A DNA stretch of 64,000 bases from Fidelibacterota bacterium (GCA_947476895.1 CANJRX010000001.1:62001-126000); one strand, 5' to 3'. Counted from the stretch's first letter, positions 24,824 to 34,556 are shown. Notes: generated from the sequence alone by a model not told the origin. Translations and numbers: made by a program.

Positions 24824-27331
24824 TTAAGCTTTCAGCGCAGCGATTTCGCGGCGCAGCTGGGCGATCAAGTCGCCGCATTCTGTCAGGTGTTTGGACTCGA
24901 CATCGAGAATGGCGTTGAAGGCCTTAGCTTTCAGGCCGATCACATCAACCTCCCGCGCGGCGCCTTCGATGCGCGCGGCATCTAGCACGATATCGATCAG
25001 GCGGTCGGCGGCATGCAGCCGTCCCCATAAATAATCATTCTGCCGATAGGCGAGGCAGAAGAACGCGCCGAAGTGATGGAACTGGATGCCCTTCAGCGTC
25101 GCGTCTGCGCCGCCCTTGCGCAACGTCTGCGCATCGTCGGGGCTGAGGCGGTCGACGCGGATTTCGTCGAATTCATCCAGGTCGCGCCAGTTGGTGATGG
25201 AGAACGTCAATACGTCCCAAACCGCAAAGCCGATGTAATGCTCGATCAGTTCGCGGCGCGCCGGCGTGGGCAGCGGCCCGACATCGCCAGCACCGTTCAC
25301 AAGCGCAATGAGCAGCGCATCGGTGCGCGTATTGTCGGTCTCAAGCGCCAAGTCGTTGCCGAGCAAATCCAGTGTCCGGCTGATGGGTTTCTCGAACAAT
25401 CGCGCGACCGCTTCCGGGTCAGAGGCTAACGCAGGCTCATTGACCATAGCCTGCACGATATCGCGCACGATGCTGCGCACGGCATCGAGCGCTTCGTGAC
25501 TGATGCCGCTTTGGCCGTCGTGGGCGTGGGCGGCGCGGGCCGTCATAGGTTGAAGGAGCGCCAGCGCGTCGTAGAGACCGGCTTTGACACGGTCGAGACG
25601 TTCGGATGTCAGGCCACCGAAATCATCTTCGGCCAGGCGTGTATAGAGTTGGTTGACGGCGCGCACCACGAAGCGCACACGGCGCTGGCGGTACTTCACA
25701 TCGAAGCGCAGCAGGAACTTGACCCAGACCGGCAGACCGATGGCGGGATTAGCGGGCTTAAGCAAATCGTCGGCGGACGGCGATACACCCGTCAGCTGCG
25801 CCCACTTTTGAATGACAGCGATAATGCGCCCGGATTCCGCGGTGTCGCGGTCGTACCCACAGATCTGGCCCACGAGACCCGCCACATCTTCGATCACGGC
25901 TGTAAGCTTGAGACGCAAGTATCCCTCGTAGGCAAAGCCGGTTTCGTTGCGCGCGCGATTGTTAGCCAGTTCGCGGAACCGGCCTATTTGCTCACCCGTG
26001 ATGACATTGTCGAGGGCCGGCCCGGCCACAGCATCAGCCATGGCGCGAATGTGGGAACGCGCACTATCGACCACCATCTGCAAGCGGCGCACTTCGGCGT
26101 TGTAGGTATTTACCCAAGCCAAATCGTCGTGAATGGGTTCGTTGCGCGGGATATCCGAAAGGGCGCCCTTCAGGGTCGAGAAGAAGCCGGGCGCTGGACC
26201 CATGCCCCGTTTCTCGGCGGTGCTTTTGGGATGCGGATCGATATAGAGCAAACGCCGGTCGACATGTCGATAAGCGGGGCGGCCGCGAATAGCTTCAATA
26301 GCTTTGGCGAAAGGCTTGTTGTTCAAGACGCTGCCGTCGATGAAAGACGCATCGGCGGGATTAATATTGGCCAGCAGATAAGGCCGGAAATTGCGATAGA
26401 GGAAATCAGCGCGCGTCGTCCAGCTGACCTTTTCCTCGGCGACCAAGCGGTCGATTTCGGCGAAGCGCATCGGCGGAAAAGCGCCGGGGAAAGACGACGT
26501 GGCCCGCGCAGCAAAGGCAAGGCCCGGCAAATTCTCGCGGTCGAAGCTCGATTTTTCATTGCCCTTGGGCCAATGCCGGTAAGACAGCCGCAGCATCTGG
26601 CGATGCTCGCGGTCTTGAATGACCGGCGGATCGTGGATCGGCGTATGAGTGACGTAGCCGTGGAAATCGGTCACGGTCACAAACAGGTCCAACTCGAGGC
26701 CTGCGGGAATCAGCGAGCTACCGCGCTCAACCGGATCGCCCATGCGCGAGAACCCGTCGAACAAAACCTTGGTGAGGTTATAACCGTCGAAGGGCGGCTT
26801 GAACCACCGCGAGCGGAGAAACATCGACAACTTCTGCTTCAGTTCGCGGTTCTCGCCCAAATCTTCGCGGAAGCGATACAGGAACATCCACACGAAAGGC
26901 CGGAAGTACCACTTGGCCCAAGGGCTCGCCTTGATATGCGGTGGCATCAGTTCAGCAACGTCGGAATGCTTCAGCCAGAAGTCGCGCAAGGGATCGATGT
27001 TGAGATCATGCGCGAGGGCTCGCGCAAGAATGACCCCGTTGATCCCGCCTGCAGAAGCGCCGGCAATGACGTCTACGACAATGCGCAGGTCAAGCGTCTG
27101 GCCGATGATCCGCAGCAGTTCAAAGTACGCCTGCTCGGTATCGGCGGGTTCATTGCGGGGCGCTGCTACATCGGCATAGGTCAGGTCGGGTTGATGGCGA
27201 TTGGTGAAGGTGTGGAAATCGCGCGAGGCGCGGACCAGCTTCAGAATTTCTTTGGTGACGCCGTGCATGTAGACGGCCAGCGACACTCCGCCGTAACACA
27301 CCAGAGCAAAGCGTAACTCTTTTTCCTTCAC
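24824..27331 (-). CDS. Patatin-like phospholipase-related protein
   Basis: 835 residues of the large patatin-related family (DUF3376 type). The N-terminal patatin domain has the oxyanion loop YGGVSLAVYMHG, the nucleophile motif GASAGG (about residue 91) and the dyad Asp in FIDGSVLNNKPF (about residue 330). The remaining 450 residues are helical and of unknown role. No signal peptide or lipid anchor is seen, so it is probably cytoplasmic or peripheral. It would hydrolyse acyl esters; the substrate is unknown. The stop codon is 7 bp from the end of brnA (convergent). Confidence 0.85.
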   Translation of the reverse strand: MKEKELRFALVCYGGVSLAVYMHGVTKEILKLVRASRDFHTFTNRHQPDLTYADVAAPRNEPADTEQAYFELLRIIGQTLDLRIVVDVIAGASAGGINGVILARALAHDLNIDPLRDFWLKHSDVAELMPPHIKASPWAKWYFRPFVWMFLYRFREDLGENRELKQKLSMFLRSRWFKPPFDGYNLTKVLFDGFSRMGDPVERGSSLIPAGLELDLFVTVTDFHGYVTHTPIHDPPVIQDREHRQMLRLSYRHWPKGNEKSSFDRENLPGLAFAARATSSFPGAFPPMRFAEIDRLVAEEKVSWTTRADFLYRNFRPYLLANINPADASFIDGSVLNNKPFAKAIEAIRGRPAYRHVDRRLLYIDPHPKSTAEKRGMGPAPGFFSTLKGALSDIPRNEPIHDDLAWVNTYNAEVRRLQMVVDSARSHIRAMADAVAGPALDNVITGEQIGRFRELANNRARNETGFAYEGYLRLKLTAVIEDVAGLVGQICGYDRDTAESGRIIAVIQKWAQLTGVSPSADDLLKPANPAIGLPVWVKFLLRFDVKYRQRRVRFVVRAVNQLYTRLAEDDFGGLTSERLDRVKAGLYDALALLQPMTARAAHAHDGQSGISHEALDAVRSIVRDIVQAMVNEPALASDPEAVARLFEKPISRTLDLLGNDLALETDNTRTDALLIALVNGAGDVGPLPTPARRELIEHYIGFAVWDVLTFSITNWRDLDEFDEIRVDRLSPDDAQTLRKGGADATLKGIQFHHFGAFFCLAYRQNDYLWGRLHAADRLIDIVLDAARIEGAAREVDVIGLKAKAFNAILDVESKHLTECGDLIAQLRREIAALKA

Positions 27332-27346
27332 AGCGATCCGCCCCTG

Positions 27347-27366
27347 CGCCGGCCCATAGGCCGGCG
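27347..27366 (-). other. 8-bp perfect hairpin in the patatin-gene leader
   Basis: CGCCGGCC and its complement surround a 4-nt loop, 16 bp upstream of the patatin start codon on the minus strand. It could hinder ribosome loading, but could equally be a chance GC palindrome. Confidence 0.35.
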
Positions 27367-27439
27367 GTTCCCGCCCCTCTATCGGTCGTGATCTTAGCGC
27401 AGAAGGAAGCGCCGCTGCATTATGAGAGTGAGGAGAGAA

Positions 27440-27469
27440 CCGCCGGCGAAAACCACATTTCGCCGGCGG
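27440..27469 (-). terminator. Terminator-like hairpin after the RND pump gene
   Basis: A perfect 12-bp stem CCGCCGGCGAAA with its complement and a 6-nt loop lies 12 bp past the pump stop codon. The U tract is poor, so termination may be incomplete. Confidence 0.6.
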
Positions 27470-27480
27470 ATCTTAAGACC

Positions 27481-30400
27481 TTATTCAGCCGGCTGGTGGC
27501 TGGGCGTGTCGTGCGCCTCGTCGTCGAGGCCACCCACGGGGAACTGAGTCTCGTAATCCTTCAACCTGGCCGCGACACGGCCGGGCGAGCCGGTCTTCTT
27601 GGCAAAGAGCATATAGAAGGTCGGCACCACGACCAGGGTCACGACCACGGCGAAAGCGACGCCGGTGAAGATGACCACGCCGATGGGCCGGCGGCTTTCA
27701 TGGCCGGCGCCGCTGGCGATCACCAGGGGCAGCGCGCCCATGATGGTGGCCAGAGCGGTCATGACGATGGGGCGGAGACGAATGATGGACGATTCGATGA
27801 TGGCTTCGCGGAATCCACGGCCTGCATCACGCAGCTGATTGGTGAACTCGACAATCAGAATCCCGTTTTTGGCGGCAAGTCCCACCAGCACGATGATGCC
27901 AATCTGCGAAAACAGATTGATGCTCTGTCCAAATATCAAAAGTCCGAAAAGCGCGCCGAAGACGGCAAGTGGGACCGTCATCATAATGACGACGGGATGC
28001 ATGAAGCTTTCGAACTGCGCCGCCAACACCAGGAACACGACCAAGAGGGCAAGACCGAAGCTGAAGTAAATAGCCGCGCTGTTGTCTTTGAAATCGCCGG
28101 CTTCGCCGCGCCAGGTCAAAAGGGCTTCTTGCGGCAGTTTCTCAGCCGCCACGCGCTCCACTTCCTTAACGACATCGCCCAGGATGACATCCGGGCGCGG
28201 GCTTAAGAACATGTTGAAGCTGCGGCGACGATCGAGACGGCTGAAGGATTCGGCGTAGGAGCCTTCTTCCAGCGTCACGAGGCTGGACAGCGGAATGAGC
28301 TGACGCGTGGTCGCCGACCGCACATAGATGTTGGACACGTCGTTGGGCGTAACGCGGTCTTCGTCCCTGCTCTGCAGGATAACGTCGTATTCTTCGCCCT
28401 TATCGACAAACGAGCCGACGGTGCGCGAACCCAGCATGGCGGACAAAGCTTCGCCAATGTCACCAACCGTCACGCCGAGGTCACCGGCGCGCACTTGGTT
28501 GATGCGGATACGGATCTGCGGTTTGTTTTCCGTGAACGAATTGCGCACGGCGACAAACATGGGATTGCCGGCCAAGCCGTCCATCAAAGCGTTACGCCAC
28601 ACACGCAAGTCGTCATAGGTCGGGCCGCTGACCGCGAGCATGATACCGCCGCCGCCACCGCCACCACCGCCGCCACCGCCGCCCCCACCGCCGCGGCCAA
28701 GGCCAGCGGGTAGGTTCGCGACAACTTGAGCGCCGGGGATTTGGCGAATCTTGGGATTGATCTCGGTTACGAACTCAGAGGTCGAGCGGCTGCGCTCGCT
28801 CCATGGCGCCATCCACAGCGTGATCTGCGCCATGTTGCCGTTGCCGCCCATGTTCTCGGTCACGCGGCTAATTTCGCCGCTTTCCACATAGGGCTTCATC
28901 AAAGCAACGGCGGCGGCCATCTGTCGTGCGGTGTAGTCGCCGTTGGAACCGTCAGGCGCGCGAATTTGAAGATAGACGTTGCCACGGTCTTCGCGCGGCG
29001 CAAATTCCTGCGGCAACAACGTGAAGAGCGCACCCGAGAGCACGACCACGATGCCAAAGCCGGCGAGGACCAGGCGCGGTGTGTCGAGGGCCTTATTCAG
29101 AACGCGCACATAGAAGCGTTGCAGCTTCTGGAAGGTTTCTTCCGCGAAATGGGCGAGCTTGGTGTGATCGAGATCCGGCGAAAGGATCTTGCTGCACATC
29201 ACAGGCGTCAACGTCAGCGAAACGAACATCGAGCAGACGACGGAAATAGCCATCGTCACCGCGAATTCTTTGAACAACGCGCCGACGGACCCTTGCAAGA
29301 GCGCGATGGGCGCGAAGGCGGCCACCAGCACCAGGGTCGTCGACACAATCGCCATGCCCACCTGGCGCGAGCCACGCAAGGCGGCGAGCAGCGGCGGCTC
29401 GCCCATTTTCATGCGGCGGTGGATGTTCTCAACCATGATGATGGCGTCATCGACCACGAGGCCGATGGCAAGCACCATGGCCAGCAACGTGAGAATGTTG
29501 ACGGAGAACCCAGCCGGCCACAGCACGATGGCGGTGGAGATCAGCGAGATCGGCACAGCGACCGCAGGAATAATGGCGGCGCGCATGCTGCCTAGGAAGA
29601 GGTAAATCACCAGCATGACGAGCACGGCGGCCACGGCCACAGCGATGCTGACTTCATGAATAGCGGCGGCAATGAACAGCGAGGTATCCGTGCCCAGCTG
29701 AATCGTCAAATCACGCGGCAAGGTTTTCTGGATCATTGCGATCTCGGCCTTCACGCGGTTAGCGACGTCCAGCGTGGAAGCTTGCGGCTGCTTGATGATG
29801 GCGAGAGCGACCGCGGGCGTGCCGTTGGTTCTGAAGATGCCGTGATCATCGCGGGGGGCCAGTTCGACTTTGGCGATCTCACCCAACCTGACCAGGTAAT
29901 TGTTCGCGCCGCGCATAACGACCAGATTGTTGAAGTCGTTCGGCGTTTGGAACGTACGGATGGTGCGTAAGGTAAAGTTGCGCTCGGTTGATTCCAGCTG
30001 GCCGGCGCCCAGTTCTACGTTTTCACGGCGCAGGGCCGCCTGCACGTCGGAAACCGTCAGGCCGCGCGCGGCCATGGCGCGGCGGTCGAGCCAGACGCGC
30101 ATCGCCTTGCGGCGCGCACCCACGGCGTTGACCGTGGCGACACCTTCGAGAGCTGCAAAGCGCGGCTGCAATTCCAGTTCTGCGTAGTCCGAAAGCTCCA
30201 TCGGATTACGCGAGCCGTTGACGTTGACGACGACGATGGGATCGGAGTCCGCGTCGGCTTTGGATACGCTCGGCGGGTCTTGCATGTCTTCGGGCAGGCG
30301 ACCGATGATGCGGCTGACCTTGTCGCGGATGTCGTTGGCGGCCACATCGACATTGTGGCCTTCGGTAAATTCCAGGGTGACTTGGCCGCGGCCGTCGCGC

Positions 30401-30651
30401 GAGAACGAGTTGATGGCTTTGACGCCTTCAATGCCGCTGACCGCGTCTTCAATAATCTTTACGACTTGTGACTCGATCACTTCCGCCGCAGCGCCGCTAT
30501 AGTTGGCGCCGATGCCGACAACCGGGCGTTCAATGTCGGGGGTTTCGCGTACCGGCAGCTGGAAGAAGGAGTAGAGCCCGAAAACCAGCAGCAGCAGGCT
30601 CGCGACAATGGCCACGATCGGCCGTTTGATCGACATGTCAGAAATGAGCAT
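27481..30651 (-). CDS. RND efflux transporter permease (HAE1-type)
   Basis: 1056 residues, the usual length of AcrB/MexB relatives, with 12 membrane segments and two large periplasmic loops. The N-terminus MLISDMSIKRPIVAIVASLL and GLVVDDAIIMVENIHRRM (the Asp-Asp proton relay in TM4) are visible, as is the second-half GLAAKNGILIVEFTNQLRD. It exports drugs or other amphiphiles by proton antiport with the adaptor encoded upstream. The second periplasmic loop carries a 16-glycine run not expected in the family. No TolC-type gene is adjacent. The adaptor gene is 100 bp upstream with a hairpin between. Confidence 0.92.
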   Translation of the reverse strand: MLISDMSIKRPIVAIVASLLLLVFGLYSFFQLPVRETPDIERPVVGIGANYSGAAAEVIESQVVKIIEDAVSGIEGVKAINSFSRDGRGQVTLEFTEGHNVDVAANDIRDKVSRIIGRLPEDMQDPPSVSKADADSDPIVVVNVNGSRNPMELSDYAELELQPRFAALEGVATVNAVGARRKAMRVWLDRRAMAARGLTVSDVQAALRRENVELGAGQLESTERNFTLRTIRTFQTPNDFNNLVVMRGANNYLVRLGEIAKVELAPRDDHGIFRTNGTPAVALAIIKQPQASTLDVANRVKAEIAMIQKTLPRDLTIQLGTDTSLFIAAAIHEVSIAVAVAAVLVMLVIYLFLGSMRAAIIPAVAVPISLISTAIVLWPAGFSVNILTLLAMVLAIGLVVDDAIIMVENIHRRMKMGEPPLLAALRGSRQVGMAIVSTTLVLVAAFAPIALLQGSVGALFKEFAVTMAISVVCSMFVSLTLTPVMCSKILSPDLDHTKLAHFAEETFQKLQRFYVRVLNKALDTPRLVLAGFGIVVVLSGALFTLLPQEFAPREDRGNVYLQIRAPDGSNGDYTARQMAAAVALMKPYVESGEISRVTENMGGNGNMAQITLWMAPWSERSRSTSEFVTEINPKIRQIPGAQVVANLPAGLGRGGGGGGGGGGGGGGGGIMLAVSGPTYDDLRVWRNALMDGLAGNPMFVAVRNSFTENKPQIRIRINQVRAGDLGVTVGDIGEALSAMLGSRTVGSFVDKGEEYDVILQSRDEDRVTPNDVSNIYVRSATTRQLIPLSSLVTLEEGSYAESFSRLDRRRSFNMFLSPRPDVILGDVVKEVERVAAEKLPQEALLTWRGEAGDFKDNSAAIYFSFGLALLVVFLVLAAQFESFMHPVVIMMTVPLAVFGALFGLLIFGQSINLFSQIGIIVLVGLAAKNGILIVEFTNQLRDAGRGFREAIIESSIIRLRPIVMTALATIMGALPLVIASGAGHESRRPIGVVIFTGVAFAVVVTLVVVPTFYMLFAKKTGSPGRVAARLKDYETQFPVGGLDDEAHDTPSHQPAE
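28645..28692 (-). repeat. In-frame glycine-codon repeat (16 Gly) in the RND pump gene
   Basis: Sixteen consecutive GGN codons (GGC, GGT, one GGG), seen on the plus strand as GCC/ACC triplets. They lie between PAGLGR and IMLAVSGP in the second periplasmic loop. A low-complexity GC triplet tract is prone to slippage, which here would change loop length by whole residues. Confidence 0.85.
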
Positions 30652-30719
30652 CGCAGCGAACCTTCTTCGGGACTTGCTTCTCGGGGACTTAGAATGTTCT
30701 CAGGAACTTATTAGTATCG

Positions 30720-30744
30720 AAAGCGGCGCACACGGCGCCGCTTT
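30720..30744. other. 10-bp stem-loop between adaptor and pump genes
   Basis: AAAGCGGCGC and its complement enclose a 5-nt loop, 8 bp after the adaptor stop codon. The T-rich side faces the plus strand, so it is not a classical terminator for the minus-strand operon. It may tune the adaptor/pump ratio. Confidence 0.5.
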
Positions 30745-30751
30745 TCTTAAA

Positions 30752-31864
30752 TCAGCCCGGGTGGCGTTGAGCTTCGCCCGGGGGCACATCGCCGCGCAGT
30801 TCAGCGGCATTGACCAGGTTGACCTTGGAGCCGGCCCGCAGGTCCTGCAGGCCTTCGGTGATTACGATGTCGCCTTCATTCAGGCCTTCCGTGATTTCCA
30901 CGGCGCCGGCACGGCGCCGGCCGATGACGACCTTCAGGCGCTTAACAACATTGTCGGGGCCGACGGTGAAGACGAACTGCTGATCGTTCTCGGGCACCAG
31001 CGCGATTTCGGGAACCATGATGGATTCACGTTGGTCTTTGATGAGCTGAACGACCATCAACATGCCGGGACGCAGCTTTACGTCTTCGTTCGGGATCATG
31101 GCGCGCACGGCGACCGAGCGCGTGACCGGATCGATACGGCTATCGACCGCGACAACGCGGCCTTTGAAGACTTCGCCCGCGTAAGCGCTGGCAATCGCTT
31201 CAATGTCGAGGCCGGGTTTTAAGGTGGAGATGAAGGTTTCAGGGATCGAGAAATCAAGCTTCACTTCTGAAATGTCGTCGAGCGTCGTGACAATCGTGCC
31301 CGGCGTCACCAGCGCGCCAACGCTGATGCGGCGTGTGCCGACAATGCCGGCGAACGGCGCGATGATGCGGCGATCACCCGAACGCACGCGGGCCGCAGCA
31401 ACAGTGGCTTGGGCTTTTTTCAGAAGCGCGGTTTGTTCATCGACCTTGGCCTGCGAGACGTGGTTGTCCCGCACCAGTTCCATGGTGCGCTCGAGTTCTT
31501 TTTTCTGTTGTTCTTGATTGGCCAGTTCGACATTCAGCGCCGCATCTTCGGCGCCGGCATCAACGGCGGCGATCTGGTCGCCTTTTCTGAAAGTCTGTCC
31601 ATCTTCGAAATCGATCGAGCGGATGATGCCTTGGGTTTTGGCGGTCAAGGTGACCGATTCTTTGGCAAACAGCGTACCAATCGCTTCGATGCGATCAGCG
31701 AACGTTTCTTTATGAGCGGCCACGCCTACGACGGGGCGCGCGTCCATACGTGCACCGCGCTGCTGTGGCGCCGAGCCGCCTTTGCCAAAGGCAAACCAGG
31801 CCCCCGCCGCGACAACGGCAACGGCGGCGACAATGATAAGTGGTCTTGAAACCTGGAAAGTCAT
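30752..31864 (-). CDS. RND efflux periplasmic adaptor (membrane fusion protein)
   Basis: 370 residues. A single N-terminal membrane segment (PLIIVAAVAVVAAGAWFAF) is followed by the HlyD/AcrA arrangement. The barrel-sandwich half-motifs are LFAKESVTLTAKTQGIIRSIDFEDGQTFRKGDQI and RIIAPFAGIVGTRRISVGALVTPG, with a helical hairpin between them (about 115-165, coiled). A beta-barrel and membrane-proximal domain follow. It links the pump to an outer-membrane channel. It lies upstream of the pump gene on the same strand. Confidence 0.9.
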   Translation of the reverse strand: MTFQVSRPLIIVAAVAVVAAGAWFAFGKGGSAPQQRGARMDARPVVGVAAHKETFADRIEAIGTLFAKESVTLTAKTQGIIRSIDFEDGQTFRKGDQIAAVDAGAEDAALNVELANQEQQKKELERTMELVRDNHVSQAKVDEQTALLKKAQATVAAARVRSGDRRIIAPFAGIVGTRRISVGALVTPGTIVTTLDDISEVKLDFSIPETFISTLKPGLDIEAIASAYAGEVFKGRVVAVDSRIDPVTRSVAVRAMIPNEDVKLRPGMLMVVQLIKDQRESIMVPEIALVPENDQQFVFTVGPDNVVKRLKVVIGRRRAGAVEITEGLNEGDIVITEGLQDLRAGSKVNLVNAAELRGDVPPGEAQRHPG

Positions 31865-32173
31865 GGCAAACCCGAGTTAGCAGATGCAGCAAAAAGTATG
31901 GGTGACAAACTATCCCGAAGACGTGTGCCGGTGCACCTGACAATCCCGAGAGTAGAAAAAAAGCGGTAATTTGGTCGTTGCGCGCCCTTTTAGGCCACGT
32001 TTCGGCGCCTGAATACCAAGATCATGAACGCTTTTATAGTTACGTCATTTAAAATGACAGCAATGTGATAACTGGCTGGCGCAAGAATGTCGCGTAAACC
32101 ACTGATAATATTAGTATAAGATGATCGGATTGTGTAAGACGCGGGGCGCTTCAGGCGCGCGTCAGATGCCATT
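31865..32173. promoter_or_regulatory. 309-bp intergenic region with palindrome GTCATTTAAAATGAC upstream of the efflux genes
   Basis: No gene is seen. A perfect 7-bp inverted repeat with one central base, GTCATTT-A-AAATGAC (32044-32058), lies about 180 bp upstream of the adaptor start. It would suit a TetR-type or similar regulator. AT-rich stretches at 32090-32130 may be promoter elements. The right end is the 3' side of the iminopeptidase gene. Confidence 0.4.
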
Positions 32174-33139
32174 TTACCGATAGAGTTTGAAATCTTCCGT
32201 GGCCTTGACCAGGGCCGCCCGGATTCCCGGTTCCATCGACGAATGGCCGGCATCGGCCACAACCCGGTATTGCGCGCCCGACCAAGCTCGCGCCAGCCGG
32301 TCGGCGGTGGCAATGGGGCACACCATGTCGTAGCGCCCTTGCACGATCACGGCCGGATGCTTGGCCAGGACCTCCAGTCCTTTGAGGAGTTGGTCGGGTG
32401 CCAGAAACCCACCGTTCATCATGTAATGGGCTTCGATCCGCGCCATGGAGAGCGCGCCGGCGTAATAGTGGTCCGACGCATCGGCGCGGACGCTTTTTTG
32501 CGCCGGGATCAGCCGCGAGCACGCGTTCTCATAAGCGCACCACGCCGCCGCCGCCGGTTTATGCACCGCAGGATCGGGATTGATGAGCCGCCGATAGTAA
32601 GCCGCGAGAAGATCGCCGCGCTCTGCGACCGGAATGTGTCCGGCAAAAGCACGGTGGGCTTCAGGAAAGAACCAGCCCATTCCTTTTGAGCTGGGGCCCT
32701 TGGAGCCTTCGCTCGCGCCGACAAACCAATCCACTTCTTCCTGCGAAAACAAAAAGACACCGCGCAGAATAAAGCCGATGCAGCGCGCCGGGTGCGCTTC
32801 GCCGTAAGCCAGCGCCAGCGTGGACCCCCATGAACCACCGAAGACCACCCAGCGCTCGATGTCTAAATGTTGGCGCAGGGCTTCGATATCGGCGACCAGA
32901 TGCGCGGTTGTGTTGTCGGTGAGATCGGCTTCCGGCGTGGAACGCCCGGCGCCGCGCTGATCAAAGAGAATGATGCGGTAGCTTTCGGGATCGAAGAACC
33001 GCCGGTACGCTGGCGCGGTTCCGGCACCCGGTCCGCCGTGCAGAAACACAACCGGCAAGCCTTTGGGATTGCCGGACTGCTCCCAATACAGACGGTGCGG
33101 CGGGCCGACATCAAGCACGCCCGAGGCATAAGCATCCAA
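32174..33139 (-). CDS. pip: Proline iminopeptidase (alpha/beta hydrolase)
   Basis: At least 321 residues. Clear family motifs are the oxyanion loop FLHGGPGAGT, DQRGAGRSTP and the nucleophile elbow GGSWGSTLALAYG (Ser about 109). The Asp is in QGRYDMVCP (about 267) and the catalytic His in DAGHS (about 295). It releases N-terminal proline from peptides in the cytoplasm. The only conventional start is a TTG at 33139. Homology continues upstream in frame (the residues RPLFAPL before DAYASG), and the frame stays open to 33247 without ATG, GTG or TTG. The true start may be an ATC or CTG; GGAG lies eight bases before an in-frame ATC. Confidence 0.88.
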   Translation of the reverse strand: MDAYASGVLDVGPPHRLYWEQSGNPKGLPVVFLHGGPGAGTAPAYRRFFDPESYRIILFDQRGAGRSTPEADLTDNTTAHLVADIEALRQHLDIERWVVFGGSWGSTLALAYGEAHPARCIGFILRGVFLFSQEEVDWFVGASEGSKGPSSKGMGWFFPEAHRAFAGHIPVAERGDLLAAYYRRLINPDPAVHKPAAAAWCAYENACSRLIPAQKSVRADASDHYYAGALSMARIEAHYMMNGGFLAPDQLLKGLEVLAKHPAVIVQGRYDMVCPIATADRLARAWSGAQYRVVADAGHSSMEPGIRAALVKATEDFKLYR

Positions 33140-33341
33140 GGGTGCGAACAGGGGGCGCTCGTCGGCAGTTTTAGACGCCTGTCTGCCGCCGTTGCTGTTA
33201 CCGATGTTCTCAAGTGCGGCGATGACCGTATCTCCAGCCGGAACGCATCAGGCCCCTATTCTCAGTCTCAAGACCCGTAAGAGCAAGGCCCATAAATGGG
33301 CATTTTCAGCGCCATACTCGACATTTCAGCATGCGACTTTT

Positions 33342-34556
33342 ATGGTGCCGCGCCTTCGACCATCAAGAGTTCAACGCCCGCAGATGCCGATTTTATTTCT
33401 GATCACGTTTATGGATCTTGTCGGCTTCGGCCTGTTGATTCCGCTGCTGCCGTTTTACGTGCAGCGCGTGGGTGCAACGCCCGAAATTATTACACTGGTT
33501 CTCGGACTTTATTCGGTCGGCCAACTTATCGCCGCACCCATCTGGGGCAAACTCAGCGACCGTTTGGGGCGCAAACCCATTCTCGCCGCCACAAGCTTTG
33601 GTTTGGCGCTGTCGTATCTGATGCTCGCTTATGCCGATACTTTGGCGCTGCTGATCTTCAGCCGCTTTTTCGGCGGGCTCATGGCCGGCAATATCGCCGC
33701 CGCGCAAGCTTACATCAGCGACATCACCACGCCGGAGACGCGCGCTAAGGGCATGGGCATGTTGGGCGCGGCCTTCGGTTTGGGATTCATTTTTGGACCC
33801 GCGATCGGCGGCGTGCTCGGCGGTCACGATGTGACGACGGCGGATTTCACATCCCCTGCCCTCGCCGCCGGCGTGGTGACATTCATCGCCGCCATCGGCG
33901 TTATGTTGTTTCTCAAAGAAAGTCTGTCGCCCTACATTCGTGCGACGCGCCGCGATTTACCGGCAACATCATTTATCGAAAATATACGCGCGGCCTTCAC
34001 ACGCAAAGTGCTGGCGATGCTGGTCGCCGCGAGCTTTCTCACCGTCACGGCCTGGGCCTTATTCGAAACCGTGTTCGCGCTGTGGGCCAACGCCCTGCTT
34101 TCATATGGACCGGCGCAGATCGGCTACGTGCTGACCTTCATGGGCGTGATCAGCGTCATCATTCAAGGCGGCGCCATCGGAAAACTTACGCGCCGTTTCG
34201 GCGAGCGCACGTTGGCCCTTGTTGCGATGATTTTCCTGATCGTGGGTTACGCAGCCCTTGCGCTGGCGGAAAGCGAGACGGCCATGCTCGGTGCCTGCGC
34301 GGTTCTCGCTGTTGGTTCGGCGCTGTTCACGCCGAGCCTTTCGAGTTTGGTATCGCAGCAAGCGGGTGAGCATGAACGCGGCGCGGTCTTGGGCGTCTAT
34401 CAGGGTGCCACAGCCTTAAGCCGCATCGTCGGCCCGGCCTTTTCGGGGCTGGTTTTTGCCCGCGTCGGCCACGGCGCACCCTTTCTGATGGCGGCAGCCT
34501 TAGTGATACCGGCCCTGGGCCTGCTGGCGCTCGCGCACATCGCGCGGAAACCGTAG
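33342..34556 (+). CDS. MFS transporter, TetA-like drug/H+ antiporter
   Basis: 404 residues with 12 predicted membrane helices. MPILFLITFMDLVGFGLLIP and the motif-A loop WGKLSDRLGRKPILAA (between TM2 and TM3) are typical of the tetracycline-resistance type DHA1 subgroup. Pairs such as RFFGGLMAGNIAAAQAYISD support this. Substrate specificity cannot be read. The ATG at 33342 is a guess: the frame is open from 33192, and ATG 33384 is the last possible start before TM1. No strong ribosome-binding site marks any of them. It is divergent from pip. Confidence 0.85.
   Translation: MVPRLRPSRVQRPQMPILFLITFMDLVGFGLLIPLLPFYVQRVGATPEIITLVLGLYSVGQLIAAPIWGKLSDRLGRKPILAATSFGLALSYLMLAYADTLALLIFSRFFGGLMAGNIAAAQAYISDITTPETRAKGMGMLGAAFGLGFIFGPAIGGVLGGHDVTTADFTSPALAAGVVTFIAAIGVMLFLKESLSPYIRATRRDLPATSFIENIRAAFTRKVLAMLVAASFLTVTAWALFETVFALWANALLSYGPAQIGYVLTFMGVISVIIQGGAIGKLTRRFGERTLALVAMIFLIVGYAALALAESETAMLGACAVLAVGSALFTPSLSSLVSQQAGEHERGAVLGVYQGATALSRIVGPAFSGLVFARVGHGAPFLMAAALVIPALGLLALAHIARKP

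Noticed and set aside
25496-27316. 606-codon open frame on the plus strand
   Set aside because: Fully antisense to the patatin-like gene, which has clear catalytic motifs.
27388-28206. 272-codon plus-strand open frame in the RND pump region
   Set aside because: Shadow of the conserved pump; low-complexity His/Asp-rich translation.
28645-28692. CRISPR-like or non-coding repeat
   Set aside because: The triplet repeat is in frame within the pump gene and has no spacers; no CRISPR array was seen anywhere.
31990-32313. 107-codon minus-strand frame before the efflux genes
   Set aside because: It overlaps the iminopeptidase gene in another frame and continues into AT-rich non-coding sequence; no ribosome-binding site or recognisable domain.
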